Of a DNA stretch of 64,000 bases, positions 1 to 8,412 are shown in pieces. Under the pieces are notes generated by a model. It was given only the letters and a program-made list of their open reading frames with translations, ran no database searches and was not told the origin of the DNA. Both the position numbers and the translations under genes were made by a program. The stretch is from NCBI RefSeq assembly GCF_019711195.1, contig NZ_CP081299.1, positions 2,108,001-2,172,000 of the forward strand. The letters are read 5' to 3'. This DNA is from Dyadobacter sp. NIV53. GTDB lineage: Bacteria > Bacteroidota > Bacteroidia > Cytophagales > Spirosomataceae. Numbering within the stretch: position 1 is the stretch's first letter; each line of letters begins with the position of its first letter.

Positions 1-1
1 G

Positions 2-100
2 GCCATGTTCGGGCCTGGAAGTGAACTGCTCAAACCATTTGTGAAAAATACAGACCTTCATCTTCTTATGCTGAATGCTGCCGGAATTGGCAATATATAA
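2..100 (+). CDS. C-terminal end of an unidentified protein (partial)
   Basis: An open frame runs from the window edge for 32 codons to a TAA at 98-100, ending in residues LLMLNAAGIGNI. Only the tail is visible and I recognise no family. It is the sole frame of the three on this strand that stays open to this point. It precedes a long inverted repeat at 139-263 that could end its transcript. Confidence 0.4.
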   Translation, partial: AMFGPGSELLKPFVKNTDLHLLMLNAAGIGNI

Positions 101-703
101 ACGCTTGTTTGCAATCTACCAAAACAACTATATTGATGTAACAGACATTATCACGAATTATATTGTACGCTGTCGGCATTCGTCTAAAACCTGGTTCCGT
201 GCATTAATTTGATAGTCGAATGCCGACCGCCGACAGCAGTATAGTTCATGATAATGTCTGTTAAATATTTTAAATAACACCGGCTTCACTGGCCTGATTC
301 AGACACCGCAATTAATACCGCTCCGGTTATTCTCAGTATCGTACCTGTAACGATTTGCAAAGTCACAAAACAGCCGAAAATGTTGATAAAATAGCCCTGT
401 GTAAAAGCAAAAAAATGTATGCTTACAATGGCTGTTTCCACCCTCTCAAAATAAAATAAGTATATTCATTACCGTTAACTCAATATATTGGCGGAATCTT
501 TGAAACCCGATTTATACTTATTACTTTTCTTAAAAGTTTTAGACCACTGAATTACAAGCCAGGCTTATTTATGCAATTTCTTTAGGGGACGTATTTAAAG
601 CATAGCCGATCAATTTTAAAGCTTTCACATTCAGGATTATTACAGACGAATAGAGGAAAAGTAGGATTCATTAGAATAATTTCACACACGATGTTCTAAT
701 ATT
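101..703. other. Intergenic stretch without a recognisable gene
   Basis: Apart from the inverted repeat at 139-263 I see no convincing coding frame here. The part from about 360 to 700 is AT-rich and presumably carries the promoter of the operon that starts at 704. I could not pick out a clear TAnnTTTG element at a sensible distance from that start. Confidence 0.5.
139..263. repeat. Long imperfect inverted repeat, MITE- or terminator-like
   Basis: The arm at 139-182 begins TAACAGACATTATCA and ends GTCGGCATTCG. The arm at 217-263 is its imperfect reverse complement, with the outer 15 bases and inner 11 bases matching exactly and a few substitutions between. The loop is about 34 bases. No T-run follows, so a simple intrinsic terminator is not obvious. 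A miniature mobile element or a stable processing hairpin is equally possible. Confidence 0.6.
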
Positions 704-2074
704 ATGGAGAAAGCTTTTAAATCATGGAATGCATCTTATATAGATCATCATATTGTGGCCATGCCGCCTGGCTGGAAAAATCTTCCTGTTGAGCCCTACA
801 CATTCGTTTTTGTCAGCAATGAACTGAGCATGCAGCAGTATGCAGGCTTTTTTAAATGCTGTATCGAAAATAACATTGCCAATCCACGTTTGTTCACGCC
901 ACGATCCCTGGCCTTAGCTTCGATATTCCATCCATCGTTTTATCACGCGGTGACTAATATCCATTCTAAAATTTCCAGCGATTTTAGAAAGTTCAGCGAT
1001 GCATTAATACCGTTAGAGATGAATATCCCTGTTTCAGCCGAACTGGAGGCGGGTTCCGTGAGACACTGGCTGCAATCCCTCGTGTTTTTGGCAGGAATCA
1101 CACTAAGTGCTGCAATCATCCAGAACCGATGGTCGGCGGGAACAATTGAAAGTAAGCTGAACCGGCTTTGGCAGGTTAGTGCATACAGCGAAATGCCTGG
1201 TTTCGAGCAGTTAAAAGAATTGAAAATTCAGGATTTTGTGCTCCGTTGTGCTGCTAAGCTGGATTCCAACCCATACCTTGTTATCAGAGAACTGAAAACG
1301 TTTTATTCGCTTGTCCTGCAAAAACTGATACTTAACATTCCATTTGTTGAAAGGGAAATGACGGCTATAAAACTTACTGCTGAACAGGAAAACCGGTATG
1401 GATTTATTCCAGCTCTGAAGAATTTACTCGGCAATAATCTGAAAGCAGTAATCCTTTATGGTTCAGCTGTGAACAGCGTCCAGTTTGCGGACTACGATTT
1501 GGTTGTGGTTGTAAAAGATCTTGACAGTGCTTTACATACACTTGCCGGAAAGTCGCCGGTCTACAATGGACTTGAATTAAATATCAGTTTATTCGGTGAA
1601 ACGGATTTCCAGACTTATCAGCTTGTATCTGGTGACAATCTGGCCGATCATGGCCTTTGCCTGTACGGCTCGGTTAAAGTCCCTCAAAAACCAGCCGCTG
1701 ATCTTATACTGCGAAATTTCAGTTTTGGATTTATACGGTTTCGTCAGTTAATGGGTATGGCGGCAACACTCAGCAATTATTCATCCGCTGCCGACGACAA
1801 ACGTAATCTGCTTGATTATTTTATTAAAATACCTCTCAACGTTTACAAGGGAATTCAGGGATGTTATGGCAAACCGGGAACGAATGAAGAACTCAGGGCC
1901 TGGTCGGTAAATTCTTTAAATTTTGATGTAAAAATGCAACAGCTTCGTGCCGCAAACGGAGGTGCAATGGAGTCCGCAGCGAGTGCCGCCTGGGCAACGC
2001 TGGAAGTAATGCACTGGTTTGATAAGAAGATGGATATCCTTAAAATAAAAAGTCCTGTTGAACAAATGGTTTAA
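704..2074 (+). CDS. Nucleotidyltransferase-fold protein, first gene of a nucleotide-chemistry cluster
   Basis: A 456-residue protein with no signal peptide. Residues 250-266 read LYGSAVNSVQFADYDLV, which is the GS-x8-DxD signature of the polymerase-beta-like nucleotidyltransferase fold (G253, S254, D263, D265 as putative metal ligands). The roughly 240 residues before it are helical and unrecognised, and about 120 helical residues follow it. Members of this fold transfer a nucleoside monophosphate to a protein, sugar, antibiotic or RNA end. The substrate cannot be read from the sequence. It is followed after 22 bases by a PurC-like gene and then AbrB-like, kinase and HisG-like genes on the same strand, so I infer that it acts on, or uses, a nucleotide made by the downstream enzymes. 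A toxin-type MNT/HEPN role is less likely because no HEPN partner is present. Confidence 0.6.
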   Translation: MEKAFKSWNASYIDHHIVAMPPGWKNLPVEPYTFVFVSNELSMQQYAGFFKCCIENNIANPRLFTPRSLALASIFHPSFYHAVTNIHSKISSDFRKFSDALIPLEMNIPVSAELEAGSVRHWLQSLVFLAGITLSAAIIQNRWSAGTIESKLNRLWQVSAYSEMPGFEQLKELKIQDFVLRCAAKLDSNPYLVIRELKTFYSLVLQKLILNIPFVEREMTAIKLTAEQENRYGFIPALKNLLGNNLKAVILYGSAVNSVQFADYDLVVVVKDLDSALHTLAGKSPVYNGLELNISLFGETDFQTYQLVSGDNLADHGLCLYGSVKVPQKPAADLILRNFSFGFIRFRQLMGMAATLSNYSSAADDKRNLLDYFIKIPLNVYKGIQGCYGKPGTNEELRAWSVNSLNFDVKMQQLRAANGGAMESAASAAWATLEVMHWFDKKMDILKIKSPVEQMV

Positions 2075-2096
2075 TCCATAACTAAGTACACTAATT

Positions 2097-3158
2097 ATGA
2101 ATAAAGTATCTGATATCCAAGTGTTTATTGAACCAGCAGATGAAATATTTCATTTGATGCCGGCTCTTAGTAAAAGGTTACTCGAACTTGATATAGAAGT
2201 GGTGGTTGCCTCCAATGATGTCCCTGGTAAAAAGGCTTTTAAAGTGGGCTTCAATCCCGATCCGACATCCTCACCTCCCCTTTTATCAGAACTGGTCGAA
2301 GAAGTAATACAGCAGATCCCGTTTGATTTTGAGTCACTGCCTATACTTGTTGAAGGTGAAAGTAAAATTATCAGGCTTCTCAATTCAAAAATTGTTATTG
2401 AAAAATTCAAGCCGACGGTCTACTCTTTTACGCATAACCGGTATGGTGAGGTGAAAGGGACGGAAGAATTAAGGGTTTTGTTTTCGGGTGAAGTTTTCCG
2501 CCGGATGAACCGGTTTACCAGCCAGGAAGGTGGCCATCTTAAAAATGCGTTTCTGGCTGTCGTGGAATCCGTGGATGGCCCGTTTCTGGTTCAGGAAAGG
2601 GTTGAAGCAAGTAATCTTGAAGTACGGGTAAAACGTTATCACATTGGATCGCCTGTACATCGCTATAAATATACAGAGCGTTACGGCACCGTACAGCAGG
2701 ATCCGGCACCATTGGTTAAATGGTCCAGATTTGACAAACCAATAGTATGTTTTGACTGGCGGCTTCCGCTTACGGACGAAGCGGGAAACAGGCTTGCGGA
2801 CGAACCTATATCGGACGATTATGCATCAGTCTGGATGCATGATATTCCCACAGCAAAGAAACTGGCAGGTGATACCTTTAAATGGCTTGAAGAATTATTT
2901 GCCGGAGCCGGATTACTGCTGGTTGATATCTGTTTTTTTATAGACATGTCCGGCAACAAAATTTTTGGGGAGGTAAGCCCGGATTGTATGCGGGTAAAAA
3001 AAGGCCTGGGAGATCCCAGTCAAAGCGAAAGCCTGGACAAGGACCTTTGGCGTGACGGTGAAAAAGAGCAGTTATTGGCAGAGCGTTACACAAATTTTTA
3101 TAACCTTATATTTAACAAAACAGTAAACGAATACGATTATGGCAACTATGACAATTAA
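2097..3158 (+). CDS. SAICAR synthetase (PurC)-like ligase, probably not housekeeping
   Basis: A 353-residue protein whose C-terminal two thirds resemble phosphoribosylaminoimidazole-succinocarboxamide synthase. Residues around VEASNLEVRVKRYHIGSP correspond to the conserved V-E-x-V-V-R-x-Y-x-x-G-S block. GEVSPDCMRVK (291-301) corresponds to the D-E-x-x-T/S-P-D-S-x-R block, and SESLDKDLWRDG to the S-x-D-K-x-x-x-R-D block. PurC enzymes are ATP-grasp-like amide ligases that join a carboxylated aminoimidazole ribotide to aspartate. The N-terminal region is longer and more divergent than in a housekeeping PurC, and no other purine genes are nearby. The stop overlaps the next gene by 20 bases, indicating translational coupling. 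I infer a ligase that makes an amide on an unusual ribonucleotide. The exact substrate is unknown. Confidence 0.65.
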   Translation: MNKVSDIQVFIEPADEIFHLMPALSKRLLELDIEVVVASNDVPGKKAFKVGFNPDPTSSPPLLSELVEEVIQQIPFDFESLPILVEGESKIIRLLNSKIVIEKFKPTVYSFTHNRYGEVKGTEELRVLFSGEVFRRMNRFTSQEGGHLKNAFLAVVESVDGPFLVQERVEASNLEVRVKRYHIGSPVHRYKYTERYGTVQQDPAPLVKWSRFDKPIVCFDWRLPLTDEAGNRLADEPISDDYASVWMHDIPTAKKLAGDTFKWLEELFAGAGLLLVDICFFIDMSGNKIFGEVSPDCMRVKKGLGDPSQSESLDKDLWRDGEKEQLLAERYTNFYNLIFNKTVNEYDYGNYDN

Positions 3159-3444
3159 AAACAACCGGCTGAAGATGTCACCCGGAGGGATTGTGACACT
3201 TACTGTTGCAGCCAGAAAAGCACTTGGAATGAAGGTGAATGAATCGGAAAAAGTATCCGTGTCCACAGACAGGGAAAGCGTAATTATTACGAAGGGTGAG
3301 GGATTAAAAACCACCAGAATTTCTAAATCGGGCCAGCTGGAACTTAGTACCGAAGCAAAGGAACTGTTGCTGAAGAGTGAAAAAAGGCATTATTGGCTTG
3401 AATTGGATGATGACAAAAATCAGGTGAGACTAATGGTCTATTAA
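3139..3444 (+). CDS. Small protein with two AbrB/SpoVT-like halves
   Basis: A 101-residue protein built from two similar halves. Residues about 10-50 contain MSPGGIVTLTVAARKALGMKVNE, and residues about 57-100 contain ISKSGQLELSTEAKELLLKSEKRH. Each has the G-x-(I/L)-x-(L/I)-(T/S)-x-x-A-(R/K) layout of a swapped-hairpin AbrB-type barrel. Such proteins are usually dimeric DNA-binding regulators or antitoxins, and here the dimer may be encoded in one chain. The start overlaps the end of the PurC-like gene, and the stop TAA shares its last base with an ATG at 3444. It therefore sits inside the operon and could be its regulator or a structural partner of the enzymes. The family call is by pattern only. 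Confidence 0.5.
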   Translation: MATMTIKNNRLKMSPGGIVTLTVAARKALGMKVNESEKVSVSTDRESVIITKGEGLKTTRISKSGQLELSTEAKELLLKSEKRHYWLELDDDKNQVRLMVY

Positions 3445-3481
3445 TGCAGGAAAAAACTTTGGTAATTGGCAAAACCCTGGC

Positions 3482-4006
3482 ATGTGGAGTAACAACAATT
3501 TTATTATTACCCTTGACGGTCATGATGGCAGCGGAAAAACCACGCTTGCAAACTTACTTGCAAAAGAACTCGGCGGGATTTATGTTCGCCCTTTTGCAGG
3601 TTTGGCAGGTAAAAAACTTATCGGACTTGCGGATCAGAAAGATTACGAAAATGTTGTATCGTTCGGTTACGAAACTGTGCTGGGTTTTGTAAATTCCTAT
3701 TCAAACGAAATTTTGGTATTTGACCGGTGCTGGATGACTGTTTTCTCGTTGGTGCCGGAAAATTTCAGGCACGATCCGAGGTGGTTTCCGTTGCCATTAA
3801 CTGTTTTGTGTTATTCTGACCTTGATCACACGCTGCTCAGGCTTGCACAAAGAACAGAGGAGAAATTTGATGTTAATTACCATCAATACTATCTCGATTT
3901 ATATTTGGAACTAAGCAGGGAATTTCATTCTAATCTTTTATTGACAGATAAAAATGAAATCCCTGACTGTTTGAACCAGTTAAAAAAATGGTGTAAACCC
4001 TCTTAA
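3482..4006 (+). CDS. Thymidylate kinase-like P-loop kinase
   Basis: The visible frame gives 174 residues starting MWSNNNFIITLDGHDGSGKTT. GHDGSGKTT is a Walker A motif, and FDRCW further on is the D-R-x-W motif of the thymidylate/nucleoside kinase group. The lid region RLAQRTEEKFD is also typical. The enzyme should phosphorylate a nucleoside or nucleoside monophosphate. A better start may be the ATG at 3444, which overlaps the stop of the upstream gene as TAATG. From there, one extra A in the A6 tract at 3451-3456 would give MQEKNFGNWQNPG in frame with the rest. The stop lies three bases before the HisG-like gene. A housekeeping dTMP kinase would not be expected in this context, so I infer a dedicated step in the cluster. 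Confidence 0.65.
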   Translation: MWSNNNFIITLDGHDGSGKTTLANLLAKELGGIYVRPFAGLAGKKLIGLADQKDYENVVSFGYETVLGFVNSYSNEILVFDRCWMTVFSLVPENFRHDPRWFPLPLTVLCYSDLDHTLLRLAQRTEEKFDVNYHQYYLDLYLELSREFHSNLLLTDKNEIPDCLNQLKKWCKPS

Positions 4007-4009
4007 CTT

Positions 4010-4651
4010 ATGAATATTGATTTATTTTCAGCTCGGTCAGCGGCTTCCCGGCCCCTGGTTATAGGCTTCAGCAAAGGTCGTGGGTTTGATGAGGCTTTGG
4101 AATACATCCAAATCGACAGAACCAACGAATACGATCACTTCGCAAATGGCGGAATACCGGTTTTCTGTGACCCGGTTAATAATTTAAAACTGGTGAAGGT
4201 CAGGTCCAAGGATTTGCCGCTGCTGCTACTGCATAATCACATTGATATTGCGTTTGGCAGTTCAGTCTGGTTCGATGAATCAGATAGTTGCGAATTGAAA
4301 TTGTTTACCACACTTGCGCTTCAGAAATGCCGTCTGTCAGTAATTGGCAAGAATTTAATGCCCATTCAGGAGATAACCAGCATTTGTTCAAAATTCCCGA
4401 ATTTAACTGCCGGATACATTAGTAAAAACGGGCTCAACGCAAAAGTGGTTATTATGGAAGGCTGCCATGAAGTGGCTCTGTCACTCGATATGACCGATGT
4501 AATTATTGATATCATTGAAACCGGCCAGACCATTGAACGTATGAATTTTTTGGAATTGGAATGTATCACCACCGTTTCGCATGGTATCTGGACCCGTGAA
4601 AATGATTATGCATCTATCAGGCATTTGAAAAAGTTGTGGGAACTGGTATAA
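4010..4651 (+). CDS. Short HisG-like ATP phosphoribosyltransferase homologue
   Basis: A 213-residue protein that matches the catalytic core of short-form HisG. It has FSKGRGFDEAL at 20-30, VRSKDLPLLLLHNHIDIAFGS at 64-84, QKCRLSVIG at 105-113 and KFPNLTAGYISKNG at 128-141. The PRPP-binding loop DVIIDIIETGQTI is at 163-175. HisG transfers phosphoribose from PRPP to N1 of ATP in the first step of histidine synthesis, and short forms normally need a HisZ partner. No histidine gene is nearby and no HisZ is visible. The neighbours (PurC-like ligase, kinase, nucleotidyltransferase) point to phosphoribosylation of a different base-like acceptor. Key PRPP-loop residues are intact, so the protein is probably active. 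The fold assignment is firm, the substrate is inference. Confidence 0.75.
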   Translation: MNIDLFSARSAASRPLVIGFSKGRGFDEALEYIQIDRTNEYDHFANGGIPVFCDPVNNLKLVKVRSKDLPLLLLHNHIDIAFGSSVWFDESDSCELKLFTTLALQKCRLSVIGKNLMPIQEITSICSKFPNLTAGYISKNGLNAKVVIMEGCHEVALSLDMTDVIIDIIETGQTIERMNFLELECITTVSHGIWTRENDYASIRHLKKLWELV

Positions 4652-4706
4652 GTCTTGTTTCAAATTTGTGTTAAATTCCTGAAGATTTGTAGAAGACTTG
4701 GACCTT

Positions 4707-6188
4707 TTATTTCATAATCCTGCTTAATCCATTATTATCACTCATTTCCTGAAACCAGTCTTTTATTCCCAGTTCCAGCATTAATTGCCGCTCGTAGGAA
4801 TCATCCAGCAATTGGAGCGATTGGGCCGCAACAGACTTTAATGGTTTATATTTCAGCCATTTTTTGAGCAAAGTCAGGAATAACTGTTCCACCCGGTACC
4901 ATGCTTTTCCGCCTTTAAGTTTACGCTCAATGGATCTGATTTCATAAAACAGGTAATCCCGGTCATCCAGTGCCACATGAATCATCAGCTTCATAAGCCG
5001 GCAGCTTATATAAAGCAGGCTGCTTAGCGAACTCGTCGGCTGGTTCAGTATATGGTTGATACATAAAAGTGCCTGTGAATAATCGCACAGATAATAATGA
5101 ATTCTTGCAATGGTCAACCGTAACTGTACTTCAATCTGAAGAGGCAGATTTGGAAGGTCGCGTTCTAATCCCTGATTTTCCTGGTTGAAAATAATAAGCG
5201 CCTGGTGATGAAATCCCTGGTTGACCGCACTGTGGAGCCGGTGCTCCAGTACCTGATATTTGATAGATAACCGGTGGCCTTCGGAAGGTGTCGATAAAGA
5301 TTCCAGCCGTCCTAAAAAATATTCCATTTTATCATATTGTTCCGTTCTGCGCAGGGTTTCCAGAATATTATTTAATACATGGTTATAATAAACCGGTTTA
5401 TCCAGCCACAGCTCTGTATTGTTCTGAAACAAATTATCGAGTTCGTACAATACACTCAAACTCCCCTGTGCATCTCCGGTCATCAGGAAATAGGCAGACT
5501 GAAAATGCAGGTGAAGCTGCTGCGACTCAAAAGAATTTAAGCGCTGTGTATTGAGTACCTGGTGCTCTTCCAGTAAAAGATCATTCAAACGGACCGTTTC
5601 CCGAAGGCTTCTGACCACACCCATTTTCCAATACCTCAGTAATAATACTTCATACAGCGAAGCATGCTGCTGAACGGTACATTCATGTTCAAGGAGTTCG
5701 CGTATTTTTTCCTGCTTTTCAATCAGTTTGGATTCATCCCATTTAATAAAATGCTGCCGTAATATAAATTGCAGTTCCTGCCTTGCAGCCAGAATGTAAA
5801 AAATAAACTTTTCGTGTTTCATTGCCAGCCTTTTTGCTTTTTCAAGTTCCTCAAAGCTTGCGCAGATAAGTCCACGGTTGTACAAAATCTGGCTGTCCTG
5901 GATCAGGTTCATCAATCTTACCTCAATAGATTTATCGGCTTCGTACTGGCGGAGGCTTTTCATCAGTACATGGTACAAATGTTTACGGGCCGGCTCCAGG
6001 GTAGCCCCCGGGAAAAGATCCGCCACTTCAGTTTTTATTTTTTCGTTGAACTGCACGTATTGTTCCAGACAATCAAACAAGCGTAAATAAGCTTTATCGC
6101 CTTGCTGCAAACTTATACTCAACCGGAAATAACGCTTTTCAGATTTAGTCAGAGATTGAACAAGCAAATGCAGTTGATTAAAATCCAT
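4707..6188 (-). CDS. Large helical-repeat cytoplasmic protein, function unknown
   Basis: A 493-residue protein that is helical throughout, beginning MDFNQLHLLVQSLTKSEKRYFRL. It contains many leucine-rich amphipathic helices with TPR-like spacing, for example CASFEELEKAKRLAMKHEKFIFYILAARQE. No enzyme motif, signal peptide or DNA-binding motif is evident. Proteins of this type occur widely in Cytophagales as uncharacterised singletons, and a scaffolding role is the most that can be suggested. It is convergent with the nucleotide cluster and divergent from the ribokinase gene across about 190 AT-rich bases. Confidence 0.6.
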   Translation of the reverse strand: MDFNQLHLLVQSLTKSEKRYFRLSISLQQGDKAYLRLFDCLEQYVQFNEKIKTEVADLFPGATLEPARKHLYHVLMKSLRQYEADKSIEVRLMNLIQDSQILYNRGLICASFEELEKAKRLAMKHEKFIFYILAARQELQFILRQHFIKWDESKLIEKQEKIRELLEHECTVQQHASLYEVLLLRYWKMGVVRSLRETVRLNDLLLEEHQVLNTQRLNSFESQQLHLHFQSAYFLMTGDAQGSLSVLYELDNLFQNNTELWLDKPVYYNHVLNNILETLRRTEQYDKMEYFLGRLESLSTPSEGHRLSIKYQVLEHRLHSAVNQGFHHQALIIFNQENQGLERDLPNLPLQIEVQLRLTIARIHYYLCDYSQALLCINHILNQPTSSLSSLLYISCRLMKLMIHVALDDRDYLFYEIRSIERKLKGGKAWYRVEQLFLTLLKKWLKYKPLKSVAAQSLQLLDDSYERQLMLELGIKDWFQEMSDNNGLSRIMK

Positions 6189-6323
6189 AGGATTAGCTAA
6201 ATATGTTACATTTTAACATGTATAAATTCTATAAGAGTTTTAAAACCTCACTTTACTTCTATTTATTTAAATAAAAATAATTCGATAGGATTAGCCAGCA
6301 GCAGAAAATAATGGAAACAAAAC

Positions 6324-6370
6324 ATGATTTATTTAATATATTTTTGACTTATCATAATAAGATAAATCAT
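6324..6370 (+). promoter_or_regulatory. Promoter/operator region of the ribokinase operon
   Basis: A perfect 9-base inverted repeat, ATGATTTAT at 6324-6332 and ATAAATCAT at 6362-6370, brackets TATTTTTG at 6339-6346. The latter fits the Bacteroidota -7 consensus TAnnTTTG. No clear TTG -33 element lies at the right distance, which suggests an activator or repressor site. The ribokinase start is at 6375, so the second arm lies directly before the start codon. Confidence 0.45.
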
Positions 6371-6374
6371 TGCT

Positions 6375-7313
6375 ATGTCCCTACCCAATGTAATTTGCGT
6401 CGTCGGCAGTTCAAATACTGACATGGTTGTCAAGGCCGAAAAACTTCCTTCTCCGGGTGAAACAGTAATCGGGGAAGTATTTTTAATGAATCCTGGTGGC
6501 AAAGGTGCAAACCAGGCTGTTGCTGCTGCCAGGCTGGATGGAAATGTCGTCCTCGCTGCGAAAGTGGGCAACGATGTGTTTGGCAAACAGGCCATCCAGC
6601 AATTCAAAAGAGAAAAAATAAATCCGATGTACATCACCATTGATAGTGAACATCCATCAGGAGTTGCGCTGATCAATGTGGATGCAAAAGGAGAAAACTG
6701 TATTTCAGTTGCACCGGGCTCAAATAGCCGCTTAATGCCTCACGATGTTGAATTGATTTTAGATGGACTGAACCTTTCAGACATCGTTTTACTGCAGTTG
6801 GAAATTCCGCTGAAAACTGTTGACTTTGTTATCAGGAGCAGTTTTGAAAAAGGATTGCGCGTCATTCTTAACCCCGCCCCTGCGCAGGAGCTTCCTGTCG
6901 ACTTGTTCAGGTGTTTGTACCTGATCACACCCAATGAAACCGAAGCCGAGATCCTGACCGGAATCCGTGTGACGGATATGCAGACAGTCAGACAGGCAGC
7001 GGAAGCTATTCGTGCCAAAGGCGTCCCGAATGTGATTATCACACTCGGCTCAAAAGGCGCTTTTCTGCACACCGATACGATTTCAACACTGATTCCTGCA
7101 CCACCTGTTACTGCTGTCGACACCACTGCTGCGGGCGATTGCTTCAACGGAGCCCTTGCTGTAGCGCTTGCAGAAAACAGTACATTAGAGCAGGCTATTG
7201 CTTTTGCGTGTAAAGCTGCAGCCATCTGTGTAACGCGGATGGGCGCCCAGACTTCCTTACCACACCGCCGGGAAGTCAACAGCCTGCCGCTTATCAACCC
7301 TGTTATTTCCTAA
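6375..7313 (+). CDS. rbsK: Ribokinase
   Basis: A 312-residue PfkB-family sugar kinase. The N-terminal signature PGGKGANQAVAAARL and the C-terminal signature DTTAAGDCFNGALAVAL are both complete. The latter holds the catalytic aspartate in the ribokinase form (DT-x-AAGD). The TPNETEAEILTG segment is the usual nucleotide-pocket block. The reaction is ribose + ATP to ribose 5-phosphate in the cytoplasm. It is followed 27 bases later by a sugar permease, then a secreted ADP-ribosylglycohydrolase and a SusC/SusD pair. This matches the logic of ribose-scavenging loci of gut Bacteroides, where ribose is cleaved from nucleosides or ADP-ribose outside and phosphorylated inside. Confidence 0.88.
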   Translation: MSLPNVICVVGSSNTDMVVKAEKLPSPGETVIGEVFLMNPGGKGANQAVAAARLDGNVVLAAKVGNDVFGKQAIQQFKREKINPMYITIDSEHPSGVALINVDAKGENCISVAPGSNSRLMPHDVELILDGLNLSDIVLLQLEIPLKTVDFVIRSSFEKGLRVILNPAPAQELPVDLFRCLYLITPNETEAEILTGIRVTDMQTVRQAAEAIRAKGVPNVIITLGSKGAFLHTDTISTLIPAPPVTAVDTTAAGDCFNGALAVALAENSTLEQAIAFACKAAAICVTRMGAQTSLPHRREVNSLPLINPVIS

Positions 7314-7339
7314 ACCTGTAAACTCAATTCCTGAATCTT

Positions 7340-8335
7340 ATGTTTATCGTTCCAACTTACACCTTAGCCGTTTTGTTCTGCGTCATCACCATGTTATGCT
7401 GGGGATCGTGGGCAAATATGCAGAAATTATCCGCCGGACACTGGCGTTTTGAACTGTTCTACTGGGATTATGCCATCGGCATATTTGTATTGGCTTTGCT
7501 TTCAGCATTTACTTTGGGAAGCAACGGAGAAGGTGGAAGGTCGTTCGCGGACGATTTTGCTCAGGCGGGATTGGATAACCTGCTTTTGGCTATTCTGGGT
7601 GGTATTGTGTTCAATGCATCTAATATCCTGCTTGGGGCAGCTATTTCCATTGCCGGTATGGCCGTTGCGTTTCCGGTAGGTGTCGGGCTTGCGCTGGTTA
7701 TTGGTGTGGTGGTGAATTACCTGGATGCCCCGGTAGGAAATCCTGTTACTTTATTCGGGGGCGTTGCTCTCATTGTCCTTGCAATCCTCTTAAATGCAAA
7801 TGCTTATCGTAAAAACGCCGACAAAAGTACCAGTGTACCTACAAAAGGATTATTACTGGCTATTATCAGCGGATGTATGATGGGCCTGTTTTATAAATAT
7901 GTTGCCCAATCCATGTTCCCCGATTTTCATGTTCCTGAGCCTGGTAAACTAAGCCCTTATACTGCCGTTGTCTTTTTTGCTGTTGGTGTTTTGGGAAGTA
8001 ACCTCATCTTTAACAGCCTCTTAATGTGGAAACCTTTTGTTGGCACACCGGTGAGTTACAGTGATTATTTCCGCGGAAGCTTCCGTAACCACCTAATGGG
8101 AGTTATCGGAGGAATTATCTGGTGCCTGGGTTTGTCATTCAGTATCATTGCTTCGGATGAGGCTGGCCCGGCTATTTCCTATGGACTTGGACAGGGTGCG
8201 ACCGTCGTTGCGGCTGTCTGGGGAATTTACGTATGGAGGGAATTCCGGAATGCATCCCAGGGCACATACCGCTTACTCAATGCTATGCTTTTATGTTATG
8301 TAATAGGCCTCGGCCTGCTTATTGTCGCCCGTTAA
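7340..8335 (+). CDS. Ten-helix sugar permease, GRP/RhaT/ureide-permease type
   Basis: A 331-residue inner-membrane protein with about ten hydrophobic segments. These include AVLFCVITMLCWGSWAN near the N-terminus and the conserved GMAVAFPVGVGLALVIGVVVNYL near residues 105-127. That block is typical of the drug/metabolite-superfamily sugar carriers annotated as GRP family or ureide permease. It very probably imports ribose or a related pentose for the kinase encoded just upstream. The gap to the kinase is 27 bases, implying one transcript. The family is clear, but the substrate rests on context alone. Confidence 0.75.
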   Translation: MFIVPTYTLAVLFCVITMLCWGSWANMQKLSAGHWRFELFYWDYAIGIFVLALLSAFTLGSNGEGGRSFADDFAQAGLDNLLLAILGGIVFNASNILLGAAISIAGMAVAFPVGVGLALVIGVVVNYLDAPVGNPVTLFGGVALIVLAILLNANAYRKNADKSTSVPTKGLLLAIISGCMMGLFYKYVAQSMFPDFHVPEPGKLSPYTAVVFFAVGVLGSNLIFNSLLMWKPFVGTPVSYSDYFRGSFRNHLMGVIGGIIWCLGLSFSIIASDEAGPAISYGLGQGATVVAAVWGIYVWREFRNASQGTYRLLNAMLLCYVIGLGLLIVAR

Positions 8336-8346
8336 AATTAAGAGCC

Positions 8347-8370
8347 GGCCCCGGATACTTGTTCCGGGCC
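8347..8370 (+). other. GC-rich hairpin between permease and ADP-ribosylglycohydrolase genes
   Basis: GGCCCCGGA and TTCCGGGCC form a stem with one bulged base around a six-base loop, in an otherwise AT-rich spacer. No T-run follows, so it is more likely an RNA-stability or attenuation hairpin inside the operon than a full terminator. Confidence 0.35.
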
Positions 8371-8412
8371 ATTAAACAGATTATATTCCTTAACTAAATC
8401 TTAAACCTTATT

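Noticed and set aside
2097..4651. Reading the PurC-like and HisG-like genes as the normal purine and histidine biosynthesis genes
   Set aside because: Neither has any pathway neighbour, the PurC-like protein is divergent at its N-terminus, and both sit in a tight operon with an NTase, a kinase and an AbrB-like protein. It cannot be fully excluded without the rest of the genome.
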